This document shows positions 40,401-55,500 of a stretch of DNA of 64,000 bases, piece after piece; the first letter of the stretch is position 1; each line of letters starts with the position of its first letter. The translations under genes and the position numbers were made by a program. This stretch comes from Lamellibrachia satsuma (Eukaryota > Annelida > Polychaeta > Sabellida > Siboglinidae). The stretch lies in assembly GCA_033239005.1 (NCBI GenBank), contig BSQZ01000011.1:5191001-5255000 (forward strand), written 5' to 3'. Below the pieces are notes generated by a model. It worked only from the letters and a program-made list of their open reading frames with translations. It was not told the DNA's origin and ran no database searches.

Positions 40401-43400
40401 TTATGTACAATTATGCAGCACCTAAATAGTTGTGTGTAATTTTTCAGTATCATAAAGTCAATATATTTCTTATTGCATACATTGAACCTAATTAGGTTTT
40501 TTTAATACAGATTTCTACAGGATCGTCTTGTCTTGTCTTGTGTAGAATACTGGCCAACACTCCTACAGATTCAAATGATCAGGGTTGTGTGTGCATGGAG
40601 TGACTGCTGCTTAGTTGTATTTGCTTGGAACTGAGTGGGTTGGAGCTTGCTTAAATTACTGGGGTTCTGTGATGCTGGTTATTGAGTTGCATTTAATTAT
40701 AATATTTCATTAAATTAATAATTCCTTCCATGATTGTAACTAAATAAAATTATCATTAGGTTTGTGCTTGCACAGATCTTCATACACAGAATCAGTTACC
40801 CCAACAACCTGCGATGATTGTTCGTGTTTCAGATCAGAAAGTTTGTCAAGCCAGTAGCAATTCCAGTGCAGCAGACGCTGCCTGTGTTAACCCTGACCTT
40901 TCACCCCAATCGTTCGAGCCTCCACTTCAGCACATTTCTCTTTCTGCATACAAACGTGTCCCTCTTCAAGATCCCATTACTTGTATATAATGGCCATCTG
41001 AAGGTGAGTGAAGCAGCAATGCTTTTTTAACTGCAGAAATATCTAACTCTAATCAGAAATATATCTTCACACGGGTGTGTTTAGTAGGTAATTTAGTTGT
41101 TGCTGTTGCTGTTAATTCATCTGTTTTTTTAAGGTGAGACACCACAGGTGAAACGGCATTTTCTGACAAAATTACTCAAAATGTATCTCAACTGTATAGC
41201 TTTGTGTATTTTTGTGTATTTTGCCAATCTGGCCACTAGGAAACTTATTTTACTTGTCTCAGTGGAAGTCTCTCTTCAATTCTCGGAAATGCAATGAGTA
41301 TTCCTGCTGAAATTCACCCCAAAATATTCAAATTAAACAGATGACAGTCAAAGTACATGTATATTTTCTAAATGTCGTTCATTAAAACCCATTTGGGCAG
41401 TTGTTAGAATGGATGTACAGTATTCGACCAAATAAGTGTACTGGACGCTTGAAACAAATCAGGCCATGAAAAAATTTCAAGGAATCTGTTCTTATAAACA
41501 TACACCAAAATTTCTCTAGACAATAAGGTAACTGTATCATTTGGGGACTAGTGTAGAACAACTGAAAAGTGGTGCCAACTGTTCAACACCAGAGGGCAAC
41601 ACTTCAGTTGTTCCACACTGGTCAAAATGCAATAATTATGGATCCTGCTGATTGAAAAAGGGGATGTACGCTAATTAGGGCATGTACTCTTAATAGGTCA
41701 AATGTGGTAGTTTAGACATGATTTTATAATAAAAACAATCAGATTTTGTTCGTTTAAAAGCTAATTATTCTGAAACAATTTCTTAAGAAATTATGCCATT
41801 CTTCCCTCCAGGTGGTGCATCATCGTCCTGAAATTTTCCAAGGTCAGCTGGACTTTGGAACTTTGGGAATGCACGAGACCAGGAACATGACCTTTACATT
41901 GAGAAATGAAAACCCAGTTGAAGTGAGTGAGATGCTTGAAAGTGTGTTTTAAATACTGTGTTGCAGTATACATGTGTTGCAGTATACATGTGTTGCAGTA
42001 TACATGTGTTGCAGTATACATGTGCAGCCGATTACGTATGAGTAGTCGGTACCTGGAATAGTTGTTTTTGATCGCTAGGCAGCGGGCGTGTATAAATGCA
42101 ATGCATTGCAGGATCGAGTGTCAATAGAAGTACAACACGTAATTTTTTACTTTAAATTAGAGAGTTGGAACTGTGTTGTATCCATGACAACAACAAGAAC
42201 GCAAATAGCTAAAGAATTACTGTTTCAGCAAAGAATACAGCGTACTAACAATAACACTTACTGATATCTAACAGAAAGCTGAAGGCTAGCATCAGAATGC
42301 AAAAATCAGCTGATCTGACATTTGAACACAATTGAGCATGCGCTGGCGTAGATACAGAATTGTTTCAGTGCACGGCAAAAGATTTGTGTGAGTTGTACTT
42401 CCATCGACAATCTCGTATGATTTCACATTTATATTAGTGTTATATTATACACCGGGGTGCCCCAGGTAAAGTATCACTGTCTACTTGTATGTTGTTGTAA
42501 TGTTTACTATGAACTTGTTATTTATATTGTGCGGCACAGTAACACAGAAGCATGATGGGTAGAACATTGGATCCTCAGTCGCTAGAACTGGGGTTAGAAC
42601 CCACTTGCTGCCGGTCCAAAGCTTGAACAGTTCACACCAGACGGTGGTGGATATATGTGAACGAATAATCTTTGCGCAGTAATTGCAGTGTGGCTGAAAG
42701 CTTCCCAGAGAAGTTGAATTGGTGTTGGAAGAAATAGGTCTGTGTAAAGCACATTGAACAGTCACAAGGACAGAATACCATGCTGTGTAAAAACTGATGT
42801 TTACCGTTATTGCTATAATTAATTTATGTTGCTGAAGTACATGCATTTTGCTTTTGTGCAAAATAGCATTTCAGTGATGTCAAATTGTAAACTGTAACAT
42901 TTCCACAAAACTTACTAATTGAAATATGACAATGATACTGTTGACATTTTCAGATTTTCCTAGAGCGGTTTCGAGTAAACCTGAACGGAACACAAGTGCA
43001 GTTTTTAGGGTCTGAAAAGGGAAATGGGACAACACTAGCACGCTCACACAACACCTCTGGTGTAGATATGCACCCGGTAAGTGTCTGAAGAAGCTAAACA
43101 ACGCTCCCAAGATTTGCTTCCATTTTGCAAATATTTGTGTGACCTGTATGTTGTGGAAAGGTGACTGGGATTTTGTGCATTATGAGGCAGATTTAAAATG
43201 TGTATGTTTTTGTTAACTGAAACAGTGCAGTTATATTTAGCCAACACGGTTAAATTAATGGTGTCCATTTATGAAATATGATTACATGGCCTGTACAAGA
43301 GTTACATATATGTTGACTTTGTGATGGCAAGTCAGTCAAATTAAGCATGACAGTGCATGATGTTTCATAACTTTTGATGGTTTAGTTTTTCTGCAATTAC

Positions 43401-46400
43401 AAGAAACGTTATAATGGTCGTTTGTGAGGAACTATATGGTAGTGCGTGCAGTAGATGTGTGTAATGGGTAGGAGCATAATCAATGCTGTAATAATGTAAA
43501 CAAACACACCTTGGGGCTCGTATTTTCAAGACTTACAAACTCGTAACCCAAATTTTCCATAAATATGGCGGCAAAGTTGCCCACATGGGAATCGTTCACA
43601 GGATACCTAATGCCAAAATAATATGGCAAATTTCAGAATTTAACACAGGCCTTCCTGTCTTGGGAGATTCAACTTGGATTATGTAATACTTCAGTAGACC
43701 TAGTCAGTATTTAAGATAATATTTACCCAAAATATTCCACGAGTGACCCCCCATGACTGTTTTGCGAATCATATTTACTGAAATGTTGAGTTTTTTTATG
43801 AATTTGTAAGTTTTTCAAGAATACGGGCCCAGATGCCGTCTATTATGTTATGTGACATTACAACACTGACAAGATGCTGATACAAAATGAAAACTAGTTC
43901 TACACTCTCAAATCTCAATGCATGCCAGTAATCATGTCTGTTTCTCTGTTTTTAGCTGATATTAAAGCCACATCACTTTGCAGTGTTCAGGGTGAATCTC
44001 ATTTCACCCAGCACGGAGGGGGCCTTTGCCTCCGATATAGTTATTGTCACGCAGTTTCAGGTATTGGCTTCTAGCGCTGTAGTGGCAATATCATCTACTA
44101 GTTGGGTAAATTCAGGCCATGACAAATTTTACTTTTTAAAATGACATAAGGTATAACAAATGTTATCATCTCTGCCGTTACGTAGATGGTTATACTTGCT
44201 ACCACACACATTCTAAGAAAACTGTTATATTGTGTTCTACGTGAATGTGCTATGCTTATTTTTGTACTGGAAATAATGATCATCAGTTGTCGGTTTTAAG
44301 TTCGGAAGCTTGCTGTGGACTGACAATTCTGGTAACCAAAAGATGAAAGAGGAGAAAAAAATTAATAAGGCAATTTTTTCTTCAAGTTTAAGTAAGGTAT
44401 ACTATCTACAAGATACACAAAGCAGCTTTATTAAAAGGACTGTGGAACTAAACAAATTTCATCCTCTCAGCAGATGATAAAGAATTGTGCGTAAAAATTT
44501 CAGTGTCGATTAGCCAATGGTTTCCTTGTCCATTTGCCATATGCTACTTGCTGCTTTTAATGACAATGTTATTAAATTGTAATAAAAATATTATTCTACT
44601 TTTCTATTTTCTACAGAATGTTTACATTCCCATTACACTGCGAACTGTCGAAGGCAGCCTGAACGCTCTCCCAGGAATGCTATTGTTTGAGCATTGCTTC
44701 CCGGTAAGTGTGATAACGTGTGACACATTAGACGAGATGAACCCACCATGAAATGTCACACAATCTTTTTATATGTGATAACTTTTTTGTGGGTATCTTC
44801 GAAGGTGTAGATGCCAGTCTATAGAACTTAAAACTAGAAATGTAAGATTTAGTTTGATTGGGTTGTTGTCAACTGTCTATTGAAGGTGCAGAAGATGGTT
44901 AGGCCAGGTATGTTGGGATAGGTGTGCTAGGCCAGGTGTGTTAGACCATGAGTTTTAGGCCAGATGTGTTAGGCCATGACTGTCATGCCAGGTGTGTTAG
45001 GCCAGCTGTGTTAGACTATGTATGTTAGGTCAACTGCATTAGGCTATGTATGTTAGGCCAACTGCATTAGGCTATGTGTGATGCCTCTGTTTGTCCATAC
45101 AGGGGAAGATTTGTTCGCATGATCTACGCATCTATAGTTCCTTCAAACACTTCCTCGAGGTGCGGGACATTCTCTTTAGTCCCAATGACACGCGCTTCTA
45201 CTATGTTCCTCGCTCCGCCTCCAAGGCTGTCTTTCTGCAGCCACAGAAAACTAACCATGTGAGTCACGTTTCTTTTACTGAAATTTTAGATAATTACAAG
45301 AACAGTGAACATAATATGTTTTTGGCTTATTTGATGTGTTTGTCAAGCTTGTTGTGTGCGTGCATGTGTGCTGTCTTTTAAATGACTGTACATTTGATGT
45401 TCTCAATATTTTAAGTTATTCTGAGGGCTGGAATAAAAAGGCGACTTCAGTAAAATACAGAAACACAAACTGAAATTTGTTGGTCACATCATCAGACAAG
45501 AAGGAATTCAGTGGGAAATATTGGAGGGAATGGTGGAGGGGTATGGTGGAGGCAATGGTGGAGGGTATGGTGGAGGGTATGGTATAGGCAATGGTGGAGG
45601 GGAATGGTGCAGGATATTGGTGGAGGGAATGGTGGAGGGAATGGTGTAGGGTAATAGAGGCAGGGAAGACCAAGAGCCACACGGACAGACGACATCAAGA
45701 CACAGATGGGGAACATGTTGATCTAGTCAGAATAGCACAACACAGGCAGGAGTTGCGACCCAAGATTGCTGTCCTTGAAAGAGGAGATGGCACCACAGGA
45801 TGATGATGATATTTTATTTTATTTTAAACTTTTAATCAAAATTGCATTAAAGAATATGTTGAACTGTTGATCTGTCCATCTAATGTATTGGTCAATATAA
45901 CTGCTGCTCTTATATGGAAATAGTTCAAGTCAATAAACTTGGCTTGGTCTAATTTAAGCACAGCCTTTAACGTGGCGAACTGTTGACTCTGATTGTTTCT
46001 TGTAGATCGGCAAGATTTATTTTAACATGAAGAAAGAATGTGAGGAAGATTGTTACGTTGGCCTGCCGACCTCCATTCCTGGTGAGTGTTTTCTCTTTTC
46101 CCGAACATTGTACAAGTTTCGTTGATACGTGCCATCAAATTACTAATGTGACGGTGTGGTATTTTATTTTTACTTATGTAAAATTAATACGACTGAAATA
46201 ATGATGTAACGTATATGACTACATGTCACTTGTATAAAATAAACTTGACTGAAGTAATGGTACTGGTATATAATTATATAAGAAATGCAACTGTGAAATA
46301 ATTGATATTTATCCTTTGTGTCTGTATGCTGGATGAGTTCTAAGTAATAAACCACCATTTGTTCAATCCTCCAATATGTTCACATTTACCTGTAGCATGA

Positions 46401-49400
46401 TTATTGTGCGAATAAAATGTTATAAATGTAGAAATGTCCACTTAACCAGCCCCATAACTGGATAAGTTTGTATCTGTTTGCAGCAGGTCATCACTGGTTA
46501 CTAGGCGCCACCCTGGACAAAGATGTCGCTGATATTGACCAGTATCTGTACACACGGTTTCGTCAAAAGTGGGACGATTTAAGTCAGACAGAGCAAACTA
46601 TGTGAGTCCGACAACCACTACGTAGATTCATGTATTTGCCTGGTTATCATAATGTTGTTCTTCCTCAAAGATCCTTTAAATGGATGAGGCCAACTAGTTC
46701 TTGCATGCCTGCACTGCTTCAGCTCTTGTCCTTTTCCGTGGGTCGCTATCGGCAGCATTTTCCCTCTATAATAATGTTTAAATAATTGTTTAGGAAACGT
46801 TTCTGTCATGAAGGCCAATAAAGGTTCCAAATGCTGTTAAGCATGGCGCAAAAAAAACACCATAGCGTAATTATTATAATAATAATATTAACCCATTTCA
46901 TTCAGACAAATCTAGCGTATGCTTTATTCAACCTAATAAGCATACAGTCCGCTCGAGAAAAAAATTGGGCTACGGACAAATGTCAAGGAATCTGTTCTTG
47001 TAAACATACACCAATTTTTTTCTAGACAATAAAGTAATTGTTTAACACTAAAGTGATTTGGTATCTAGTGTAGAACAACTGAAAAGTGGTGCCAACTGTT
47101 TAACACCAGACGGCACCACTTTTCAGTTGTTCCACACTAGTCAAATTACAATATTTATGGATTCTGCTGATTAAAAAAGGTCGAATGTGGTATATCTATT
47201 ATCTATCTCATCTAGTCATCTGGAGCACAGTGTCCCATAACAGTTTAACAAGATTTAACAAGATTTGCCATCCAAGCCAAAGGCCCAGATGGCAAGTGGA
47301 CAAGGAAGCCATTGGCTTATCGAGAGTCCAACAATGTTCACCTACTTATAACCCGCCCTCCTGATATATGTGTCAACCTTGTTTTTAAACATATTCACGC
47401 TGCTAGCAGTTACACAATCTGTAAACAATTTGTTCCATTCATTTATTGTCCTCTGTGAGAACGAGTGCTTCCTGATGTCCAATCTACATTGATCCTTTAC
47501 TAATTTTACCTCATGTCCTCTAGTTCTGCTATCCTTCTTGAGTGAGAAAAACATATTTCTATCAATATTTTCATACCCATTCAATATCTTAAAAACTTCA
47601 ATCTGATCTCCTCTTAACCTCCTTGTCTCTAGAGTTGTTAAACCACATTCTTTAAGGCGTTCTTCATAACTAAGGTCTCTAAGTTCTGGAATCATTTTAG
47701 TTGCTCTGTTCATGGTGGTGATTAGCCAGCAAGTTGTTTAATGGTTGCTCTGTTCATGGTGGTGATTAGCCAGCAAGTTGTTTACTGTGAACAGGTAATA
47801 ATTTAAAGAATTTTCTGTTGTTGATGTCATCTTTGTTGGAAATAAATGTATTATTATTTGTTTGTTGGAAATAAATGTATTATCATTTGTTTGTTGGAAA
47901 TAAATGTATTATTATTTGTTTGTTGGAAATGAATGTATTATTATTTGTTTGTTGGAAATGAATGTATTATCATTTGTTTGTTAGAAATAAATGTATTATT
48001 ATTTGTTTGTTGGAAATAAATGTATTATCATTTGTTTGTTGGAAATAAATGTATTATTATTTGTTTGTTGGAAATGAATGTATTATTATTGTTTGTTTGA
48101 CAGTGTCAACATGACTATTCAACTGGACACAAACGAAGTGCGAGGTTTTTTATTCTCGGCCCAGACACATCTTCACTGGCCGTCTATCAGCAGGAGTAGT
48201 AAGATCAAGTTTCCTCTCACGCAGATTGGAAACATCTCCGTAAGTACCCCTTTAGTATCACAATAAGTCTAAATATCATAGTGACAAAAGCTGGAGTTTA
48301 CTATAATTACTCTTGTGGAATAAGGATTCAACAAGATTTAAGCAAAATCGCGATCCAAAGTAACAAATTCCAGTTAGAAAAGCCAGTTCCGCACTTCTTT
48401 TAGCACATTATTAATCAGGTTTACTGATGTTCATAATTATCTATAAGTTGTCAATAGTTTAAGTAGTATGTGCAGTCCGTTTAATAAAAGACTACTTTTG
48501 TTGAAATCGTTGACAGAATCTTCCTTGATCGTTAGATTTGGTAACTTGTGAAAGTGTAAGAGACCACACGTCATAATATATAGGGATGCGTCATACATAG
48601 CCACTTTTGCCCTCGGCTTCTTCGGTTAAATTAATAGTGTGTCCAATGATTCCATCACAGCAAAATAACCCATTTGCCCAAACGAGCTAGCCTATTTTGA
48701 TCGGTACTAGGTAGATTTTTGTATAAAAATGAGTTTGAAACGAGACGAGCCATAAAGTCGCAATGCAGAGGCAGCTTTGAATAAATATACCTGTAAAATG
48801 CAGATACATTTTTTTTTAAAGTAATGATAGGAAAGTACTAGGCAGTTGTTTTTCCTTTTCATGTTAATGAAATGGCTATAAAAGCAATCACACTTGTCAT
48901 AGAACAAAGTTTAGTTGTACAGATTAGAAAATCGGATTAAGGTTTTTTTTGGGGGGGATTTGTTGTTACTGTGACATTTTTGAGATATCATCCCAGAAAT
49001 CCCCAGTTGATTGTGTACGCCTGAACCCCCTTTTCAAAGCCCTGAGGATGGGCCTGATTCGTTACACAAGCTGTTAGTTGTGATGAAAGGAGAAATTACA
49101 TTACAACATATTGGAAGCTTCCATGAATCCGTCTTCCTGTACTCTTATTCTGACGCTTTGCTCGCTTTGCAGTTTTCCGAGTTTGTGGTTGAGAACCCGG
49201 GGGATGTGCCTGTCATAGTGCAGGTTCTGCCCTTGTCTCTCTACCCCAATCCACAAATGCTACTTGACCTTGTAGGGTCAAGGTAAGATACCTTTTTACC
49301 TTGATACAGACAGACATAGGCATAGGCATTGATTTGGAGAGAAAAACAGAGATTGTTTATCTGTGAATAACCATAGGATACAGTTCAAAATGGATGTTTT

Positions 49401-52400
49401 TCCAGTTCACTTACTCAGTTAATAATGTCATAATCTTGTGCTGCAGTATAACATATGAGGTTGCTGAAGACATTGAGACAGATGACCAGGACGTCTTTGT
49501 GCTTCCTGACCTCGGTGAACTTCACGTGAGTTGTAGCGAGACAAGTATGCAATATATGAGTTGATGCATGGCGTAACAATGTTGTTCAGTTGTTAAATAA
49601 CTTTGTTAGGCATTTGCTTGCCTGTTGGATCTGTGTGTGATCCACTGAATACCCTGGAAATGGGATTCCAATAAGAAACAGTGACCAGAAATCCAAATGA
49701 TCCTGTCCTTAGTCTATGGTGGATCAGATGCAGTGTCAATCATAAATTTAAGATTCATTTAAGAAAGGTTCAACTTATATTCCGTTTTGGATCCTTGAAC
49801 AGTCCTTTCAAAACTCAAGAAATTTCTCTTAAATTCCTTTACTTTTTGTAAAAAAAAATCCTTTGAATTCCTTTACTTTTTATAAAAAAATATTTCTTAA
49901 ATTCTATTATTTATGAAGGATGATGGCTTTATAAATTGCCAAAATCATACCTGAAATATTTTAAACGTCTCAGGTAATCATGTAATTTATAATGATGTGT
50001 TTTTTAATGTAAACTAAACTGGTTCCAGCATTTTTAAACTGCCTGAACTTTTGTAAGGGAACGGGCAATGTTGACTTGCAGATGTCATCCAATACGGAGG
50101 TGAAGCTTCGAAAGGGGATAGAGAACACATTGGGTGTGACACCGCATCGACGCAGCATGTCGATGATATTAGATGGCGGTGCTAAGATTCGCATCCGTGT
50201 CGGCTTCCAGCCCAAGGACGAACAATTTCATTCATCACTTATAATTATTCGGTGAGTTGTTTAGCTTACAAGTTACTGTCTGTCTTTGTGGGCAGACGAC
50301 AACTTTGTGCATTTCTATTTCCAATGTCTTAAGCTAAAATGTATCGGTTCGTGTTAGTGTCTAGCACGTCATTCCATTGTGCTAACTGTTCACAAGAACT
50401 TTCATTATAGTTATGATTCATTGATAAGTTTCATTATCTGTGTATTTCTTCTATGCAGTGATGATTTTATACATGTCATAGACAATTTGCATTGGTGTAG
50501 TCGAGTATTGTTTGGTTTTGCCTTTTGCTGTGTCAATGAACAGTCATAGGTAGTATGTTATAAAGACAAATGCCAGTTTATAAAGCTGGATTTATAGCAG
50601 GCAATATGACAAGGCAGTGGCTTTATCATTAGACAAGGTCAAGGCCATTTCATATCGCATGTGATGTTGCTTCAAAATAAGATCAGTTTTATTTTATACT
50701 GGCCAAGTTACCCAGCAATGCATGGGAGAAAAGGCCGCATCTGCAAGAGCTTATCATTGCACCGTAGAGTTTACATGGAGCAAACTGCAATCATTGCGCA
50801 CAACGGTATCGCCCTGTGTAAACTCAGCTTATCGTTGCTATGTTCGGCAGTTTTTCAGATCAGAGGTTTTGTTTCTAGAGTCAGCACTTTTAAGATGGGA
50901 ATCGCAATCAATCAGTACATTTGGTTGACGCCGAACATGAATGAGTTGCTCACTGTGTTTTATCTTTCCAGGAACAACCTGACGATTGTAGAGACTGTGG
51001 TCGTACAGGGGCAGGGTGGGTGCGGGGAACTGCGCTTTGGCAACCGCAAGGCAAGCTCTGTATCCCCTCTGCTCTTTGACATGACCGAGAAACACCTTAA
51101 ATATTGTGATAGTAAGTACCATGTTCTGTTATTTCAATCCCCATCTATTGACAAATAGTACTGGGCAGATCACGCTCATTAGCCTTGATAGGCAAGTGAT
51201 CTATGGGAGTAAGCCGTAAGAGAAAATGCAGAGTGGAGCCCCGAAGGTGGTTTGATGTCGACCTTGCCTTCCTTTCAGCAGCTCCTGCAGTTGAGCTGGT
51301 GCCAAATCTACTGCCCTGCATTCCTTGGGTGTCCACCAGTGCGGCAGAGAGGGGGATCCCGACGACTGGACAACCCAGGATCAATATAATCATTTATTCT
51401 CCTAACTTTATGGACATTTTAGCCTATGACAAAAAGGACTTTACAGTGGAAAAAAATAAAGTGTCAAAAGCAAGACAGTGATAATGTGTTGGGCCGTGTC
51501 TGCTGTGGGAGTAACTTAGTGCATTGTTGACTACTGTAATACATTTCTACTTGGCGTTGCAGGAAAGAGACAGAGTAAAAGCATTCCCCCCAACTTCACT
51601 GTGCGAGGGACGTTCACAGCACGCAATGTTGGCCAGCTACCGTTCTACGTGCACGGCTTCAGCATCAATGATTCTCCCTGCGTAGGCTACGGCTTCAAAG
51701 TACTGGAGTGTCACGGTTTTGAGCTGGCCCCTAATTCTAGCAAGAAAATCGACATTGCGTAAGTTTTGTACGAACTAACATTTCTGTCGTCATATTTATT
51801 TCCTGCATGGGTGTTTTCTACACAGCTCATTCATGGGCTAACATAGTAATAATGTGTTGCATCATAATTTATATGTTAATGTGTATATCATTATGTAATA
51901 ATATTTTTTTTCAGTATTCTATGTTGAATAATTATAATTGCAATGTATAAAATTCACACTATGTCTAATAAATATATTTGGGTTTTGAGAAATCTCAGGT
52001 CATTAAAAAAATTAACTGGAAGATAAGAAGGCACATTTGAAGTTACAAGATAAGTTTGTTTTATGTTATGAATGACATATTTCCTATATTAGACATTATT
52101 TATCTCTCAAGAAATTTGGTAGTATTTCTTCACATATTGTGGCCAACTCACTTGACCTTCATCGGCGGACTCACTTCGGTATGGGCATGTCACATGACCA
52201 ACATCATGCGACACGAGCTGGATAAAGACTGGTGGGAACTCCTGGCTGATGTCTCGGTTCAGGGCGGGTTTCGTTCAATGGATCTTAATTGAAGTCAGTC
52301 CACCATCGAAGGCTGAATGAGTTGGCTGAAATATTCGGAGAGTACCACTAAGTCTCCTGAGAGGTACGCAACATATCTAATACAACAACCCAAGAAACCA

Positions 52401-52452
52401 GAACATCTATCCATCCAAGGATGTTTCATGTAGTCTATTATGGGTCATTTAC

Positions 52453-52525
<73 letters not shown>

Positions 52526-55500
52526 CTTATTGTGATGAGTATTAAAGATTGTTCTGTCTATGTTGCTTCAGCTTCACACCAGACTTCACAATGTCTCGCG
52601 TTTTGCGGATGCTAAAAATGTCAACAAGCCTCGGGCCAGTGATGAACTTCACACTCCAGGCAAGCATTCCTGTGCACATGCTCAGTAAATGCACGTCTGC
52701 TTTGCCTCGCCCGACGTGGGAACCTCTCGTATATTACAGCACTGTGTGTGCCATGGTCTTCCTTTTGGTTGGAGTTCTTGTTGCTGTTTACTTCGATGCT
52801 GACCGTATCTTAGCGGCAGACATTGTTAAGCGGCAACTCAAACAGCTGGGCGTAAGCAGCGGCCCACAGGGCTTCGATAAATCAAAAATATTCGACCTGA
52901 AGACGATCGCAGGGGTGAGGACAACAGAGGTGACGAGCATCAAGGCAGCCATACGACATACCATGGCCGAGATCGGGAATGGACACATCACCCCGACATC
53001 TGGCGAAAGCGAAAAGAAGTTCTGGAATTCTGGTCTGTCATCGATTCTCACTGCCCTGTCGCCCAGAAAGTCGCAGTTGGTGGCAAACGGCATTCAAAAG
53101 AGCACACAACTTGATATTAAAAGTAGCAACTCAGGGAACAACCTGAAATCAACAGCAGCAGCAGCAGCTAGACCATCAGACGAAGCAAAGACAACAGCAG
53201 CAGGTGGTGTTGCCAAAGAGCCAGCGATGACAGCGTCTTTGTCGTTTGCCGAGAAGATACCACGTCTGTTTCAGTTCACAGGCAGCAAGAAGCAGTCACA
53301 TAAAGCAGCAGCAGCCATCGCCAAGCCGGCAGTGGTGAAAAAGGATGATCTCATAGCAGACACGTTAGACAAGTCATCCCCTCAGCATCAACAGCGCATC
53401 GTTAACAACAACAACATAAATAAACGCAAACTGAGTGAGCAGGAAATCAAGTCAAGCGGCCAGAGTCGACTGGCCACCGACAAGGCCAGATTGCTGGCGG
53501 CGGTGAAGAAAGCTGACCCACCCCAACTGATCGAGGTTCCCAGCACTCTGACCGAGCTGACATTCTTGAATGTCGTTGACGACTACGAAGAGAAGACTAA
53601 AGAGGGTAAGTGTGGATTGGCCCGGTGTTCGTGGCATTGTAAAGATAGCAACAAGCAGTAAATTCTGTTTGTGTTGTGCGAGTAGTAGTGTTGCATAATT
53701 TACCTGTTACACAGCAAAGGAAATACAATGCTGTTGATTGGTCTGCTAACGTTAGGCAGTTTGTATCCAGTCACAAATCCATATTTACATTCATCGCTTA
53801 CTCCTGCAAGACAGCCCAGACAGCTTCGATCATCTAGTTCTAATCCACTTTTTATTCCCAGCGTAAAGACAAATGTTGGAACTAGAGCTTTCTCGGTTGC
53901 CACACTAACTCTGTAGAACTCGCTCCCAATTAATGTTAAGTCAACAGGAAACAATAACATTTCATCATCAGTTAAAAATCCACCTCACCTGTTTAAACTC
54001 GCTTATCCTCCATAGCTCCCCAGTGTATCAATCCAACTGTGTATGACTGGAATTGTTTATTGACTAGTGACTGCATAACCCTTTTGTTTTGGTGCACAGC
54101 TGAGCTCGGGTTTCCTGATGATTTTAGTGCAGTAGAAGTTTCTTGAGTGTATTGTGTTGTATAAGTTTGACCACACGTTTACACTCGCTACTTACTCCTG
54201 CAAGAAAGCTCAAACAGCTTTGATCACCTGCAGGCTGTAGTTTTCATCTGCTTTATGTTCCAAGGTTGAAACACATATTGGAATTAGGACATTCTCAGTT
54301 GCCGCACCAACTCTTTGGAATTCACTGTTAGTGTTGGGTCAGAAAGAAATATAGTACAATTTCGCCGTCATCTGAAGACTTCTTTTTAGCCATTCTTTCC
54401 CTCCTAGGTCACTAAAGTATCTATCCATCTGTTTTCAACTTTCGCATTGTATATTGATTGCAAGATTGCCGAACCCTTTTATTTTGATGCACCTATGACC
54501 TTGGATTTTCGAGGATTAGGTGCGAAAGACATTTTTGTATTATCTTCAGACACTGATGTGCCTGGTGTTGTGTATCGCACTATTGTGTCAGCGATCTATT
54601 TTATGTTGAGTAATGCCAGGCGTAACATTGCTAAACCTTAGTTGGGTATCACACGATTGTACGACCAGCAGCTATGTTGCATTCCATGGTCACGCACCTG
54701 GGTCAGTGCACATTCCATGACTCTATGCAACTGGTCAGCGTACGTTATACTACAAAAGTTGTGGCAGCCCGTGCATGTACCGCAACAATTGTAGCGTTAT
54801 TTTCAGGTACTGCATGCGTGTGTGCCACCTAGTGTTGTAGCTTGGTGAGAACCAGACACACATCAAGTGGCGTTTTCTGCAACTATCAATGAATATGTGC
54901 TGTGATTGGCCCGATGCCGTGACTGAATTTAGTTGAGTTGCGGACCAGCGTACGTTGCCTGACTCCGTGCGATGTCTCGTCAGAGACCGGTGCACATTAC
55001 GAAACATTTGTTGCCCGATTCAGTTTTCGAATTGTTCAAGAATGGTTGTGCCGGTCAAATCAACACATGACTCGAGTTTTGTTGAGTTGCAGACCAGCAT
55101 TCATTGCACGACTGGTCCGTTTGCCTCACAACAACAGTTTAACAGTGTACGCCTGGCATAGCACTACCTGATCATAGGGACCTCATTGTGTGACCTTTGA
55201 CATTTCAGCAGCGAAGAAGAAACACTCAGTGAAGAAGCATGATGAACGCAAGCGACGAGAACATTTGCTTGAATTGGAGAAAGAGGAAACATCGTCCACT
55301 ACAACCGAATCGTCAGGAGTTGATCCAGATGAAAAGGTACACTTGCATACTCAAATACAAAGTTATAGTATGTTTTACTAGATATTTTAGGATGAATTTG
55401 TAACAAACGTTTACCTATAAAGGCTGTAATAAATAACTGTAGCTAAACTGTAAATGAAAAAGGCATTACTATTTATGGTAAGTGGGCATCATTTGTATTG

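Noticed and set aside
47342..47713. Antisense host gene of 123 residues
   Set aside because: The sequence is the C-terminal part of a LINE reverse transcriptase ORF, truncated at its 5' side.
52549..52571. Start of an independent 370-codon gene at 52549
   Set aside because: The open frame runs from intron sequence into TMEM131 exon 28. The acceptor at 52571 and homology starting at FTPDF show the true boundary.
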